Shown piece after piece: positions 63,028 through 64,000 of a stretch of DNA of 64,000 bases. Numbering within the stretch: the first letter of the stretch is position 1; each line of letters starts with the position of its first letter. This DNA comes from JAGSPQ01 sp038206395 (GTDB lineage: Bacteria > Myxococcota > Myxococcia > Myxococcales > Myxococcaceae), in the NCBI GenBank assembly GCA_038206395.1, contig JBBRAX010000033.1, positions 1 to 64,000 on the forward strand, in the 5' to 3' direction. Below the pieces are notes generated by a model. That model saw nothing but the letters and a program-made list of their open reading frames with translations, was not told the DNA's origin and ran no database searches. Position numbers and translations under genes: made by a program.

Positions 63028-63575
63028 AGCGGGTGCCGGCGAATTGGACGAAGGCGTCCGAGCGCTCGCCGCAGGATCTGCACATCTTTCAGCTGCGCGT
63101 GCTCGAGGCGGCGGATCCGCGCGACGGCACGCTGCACCCGCGCGTAGTGCTCGACAGCCCCGACTGGGTGAACGTGATCCCGGTGACGGCTTCGGGTGAG
63201 ATCGTGATGATTCGCCAGTTCCGGTTCGGCACGTGGTCGGTGCAGCTCGAGATTCCGGGCGGCATGGTCGACGCGGGCGAAGATCCGGCGGACGCGGCGG
63301 CGCGCGAGCTCGAGGAAGAGACCGGGTACCGCGCGGGCAAGCTGCTCTCGCTGGGCTGGTGTCACCCGAACCCCGCGATCCTCAACAACAAGCTTCACTG
63401 CTACCTCGCGCTCGACTGCAGCCAGCACAGCGGCGCGTCGCCCGACGACGGCGAAGACATCTCGGTCGAGCTCTACTCTCGCGCCGACGTGCAGCGGTTT
63501 CTTCGCGAGGGCGACATCACGCACTCGGCGGTGATCACCGCTTTCTTCTTCGAGCAGCTGCGGGGCCCTGAGTGA
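63024..63575 (+). CDS. Nudix hydrolase (ADP-ribose pyrophosphatase-like)
   Basis: 183 aa from the ATG overlapping the preceding stop. Full Nudix box (G-x5-E-x7-REL-x-EE-x-GY, about 80-102) and an IPGG start. The region before it (RQFRFGTWSVQLE) is like that of ADP-ribose/NUDT5-type enzymes. It hydrolyses nucleoside diphosphates linked to a sugar. The stop overlaps the next GTG by 4 bases. Confidence 0.92.
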   Translation: MKRVPANWTKASERSPQDLHIFQLRVLEAADPRDGTLHPRVVLDSPDWVNVIPVTASGEIVMIRQFRFGTWSVQLEIPGGMVDAGEDPADAAARELEEETGYRAGKLLSLGWCHPNPAILNNKLHCYLALDCSQHSGASPDDGEDISVELYSRADVQRFLREGDITHSAVITAFFFEQLRGPE

Positions 63576-64000
63576 AAGCGGTTCGCCTTCATGGCTACGG
63601 CGGGCCCGAGGTGCTGAAGCTCGACGAGGTCGAGGCGCCGGTGCCGGGGCCGCGCGATGTGTTGATTCGCGTCTGCGCGACGTCGGTGAACCCCGTCGAC
63701 TGGAAGATTCGCAGCGGCGGGCAGCGCAACGTCGTGCGCTACAAGCTGCCGTGGATTCTCGGCCTCGACGTCTCGGGCGTGGTCGAGGCGGTGGGCGCGC
63801 GGGTGACGCGCTTCAAGCCAGGCGACGCGGTGTGGTCTTCGCCGACGTACAAGCGGCCGGGCACCTACGCAGAGAAGGTCTGCATCGACGAGCGCGAGGT
63901 CGCGCTGAAGCCGTCGACTCTCAGCCACGACGAGGCGGCTTCGCTGCCCTTGGTCGCCCTAACGGCGTACCAGTGCGTGGTCGAGAAGGGGCGCGTCCAG
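63572..64000 (+). CDS. NADPH:quinone reductase-like MDR oxidoreductase, 5' part
   Basis: Begins with GTG (VKAVRLHGYGGPEVLKL) and continues past the right edge. The first 142 residues have the GroES-like start of medium-chain dehydrogenases of the quinone reductase type: no zinc ligands of alcohol dehydrogenase, NPVDWKIR, GLDVSGVVEAVG and GDAVW. It reduces quinones or enones with NADPH. Third gene of a tightly coupled set. Confidence 0.92.
   Translation, partial: MKAVRLHGYGGPEVLKLDEVEAPVPGPRDVLIRVCATSVNPVDWKIRSGGQRNVVRYKLPWILGLDVSGVVEAVGARVTRFKPGDAVWSSPTYKRPGTYAEKVCIDEREVALKPSTLSHDEAASLPLVALTAYQCVVEKGRVQ

Overview
The window is about 64 kb of high-GC DNA with densely packed genes and many 4-base ATGA or GTGA start/stop overlaps. 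The gene content points to a myxobacterium or close relative (Myxococcota). It holds several sigma-54 regulators, hybrid histidine kinases with long domain chains, a eukaryote-like Ser/Thr kinase, an FHA-GAF-cyclase, and lipoproteins with Gly-rich spacers. The taxonomic call is an inference from content, not from a marker gene. No tRNA, rRNA, CRISPR array or insertion sequence was seen.

Layout. 1-337: 3' end of an MlaF-type ABC ATPase. 338-828: no confident gene. 829-6853: a histidine kinase and NtrC-type regulator pair, flanked by an Ig-repeat lipoprotein and an HXXEE membrane protein that both carry sigma-54-like promoters. 7113-11064: a peptidoglycan-binding/M15-like protein, then a phospholipid (Mla-like) transport operon with two different MlaE permeases, one MlaF and one MlaD. 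11179-13559: a metallo-beta-lactamase-fold hydrolase and a GAF/sigma-54 activator. 13570-15822: small secreted protein, secreted WD40 propeller and hydrolase lipoprotein. 15960-16624: toxin-antitoxin pair. 16632-24054: secreted Cys-rich and PKD proteins, a HEAT-like protein, a lipoprotein protein-arginine deiminase, and two signal-less protease-like proteins.

24165-28192: two-gene phosphorelay whose kinase starts with a plant-type ethylene-binding domain. 28493-32894: FHA-GAF-cyclase, Ser/Thr kinase and an exported protein in one operon. 32937-37985: outer-membrane-like lipoprotein, TruD with a long tail, and an ECF sigma operon. 38175-47926: three cytoplasmic hybrid kinases, one with an exact 552-bp HAMP repeat, facing an NtrC regulator. 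48042-49977: Fur-family regulator, DmeF-like metal exporter and PAP2 phosphatase. 50003-56520: carboxypeptidase-regulatory-like repeat protein, proline-catabolic dehydrogenase, YceI, trypsin-like protease, DUF2062-methyltransferase. 56552-61036: TonB-dependent receptor with its own TonB-like domain, a sigma-like small protein, a propeller protein and a P460-like cytochrome lipoprotein. 61081-64000: glycosyltransferase-acyltransferase fusion, Nudix hydrolase and the start of a quinone oxidoreductase.

The most interesting points are: (a) two MlaF ATPases whose motif losses are complementary, as in asymmetric heterodimeric ABC transporters, next to two distinct MlaE permeases; (b) a bacterial ethylene-receptor-like kinase with all four key residues at a constant +10 offset to ETR1; (c) a bacterial PAD enzyme with the full vertebrate-type catalytic set; (d) a kinase whose phospho-acceptor helix and ATPase domain are separated by a second membrane block; and (e) sigma-54 promoters on both sides of that kinase/regulator pair.
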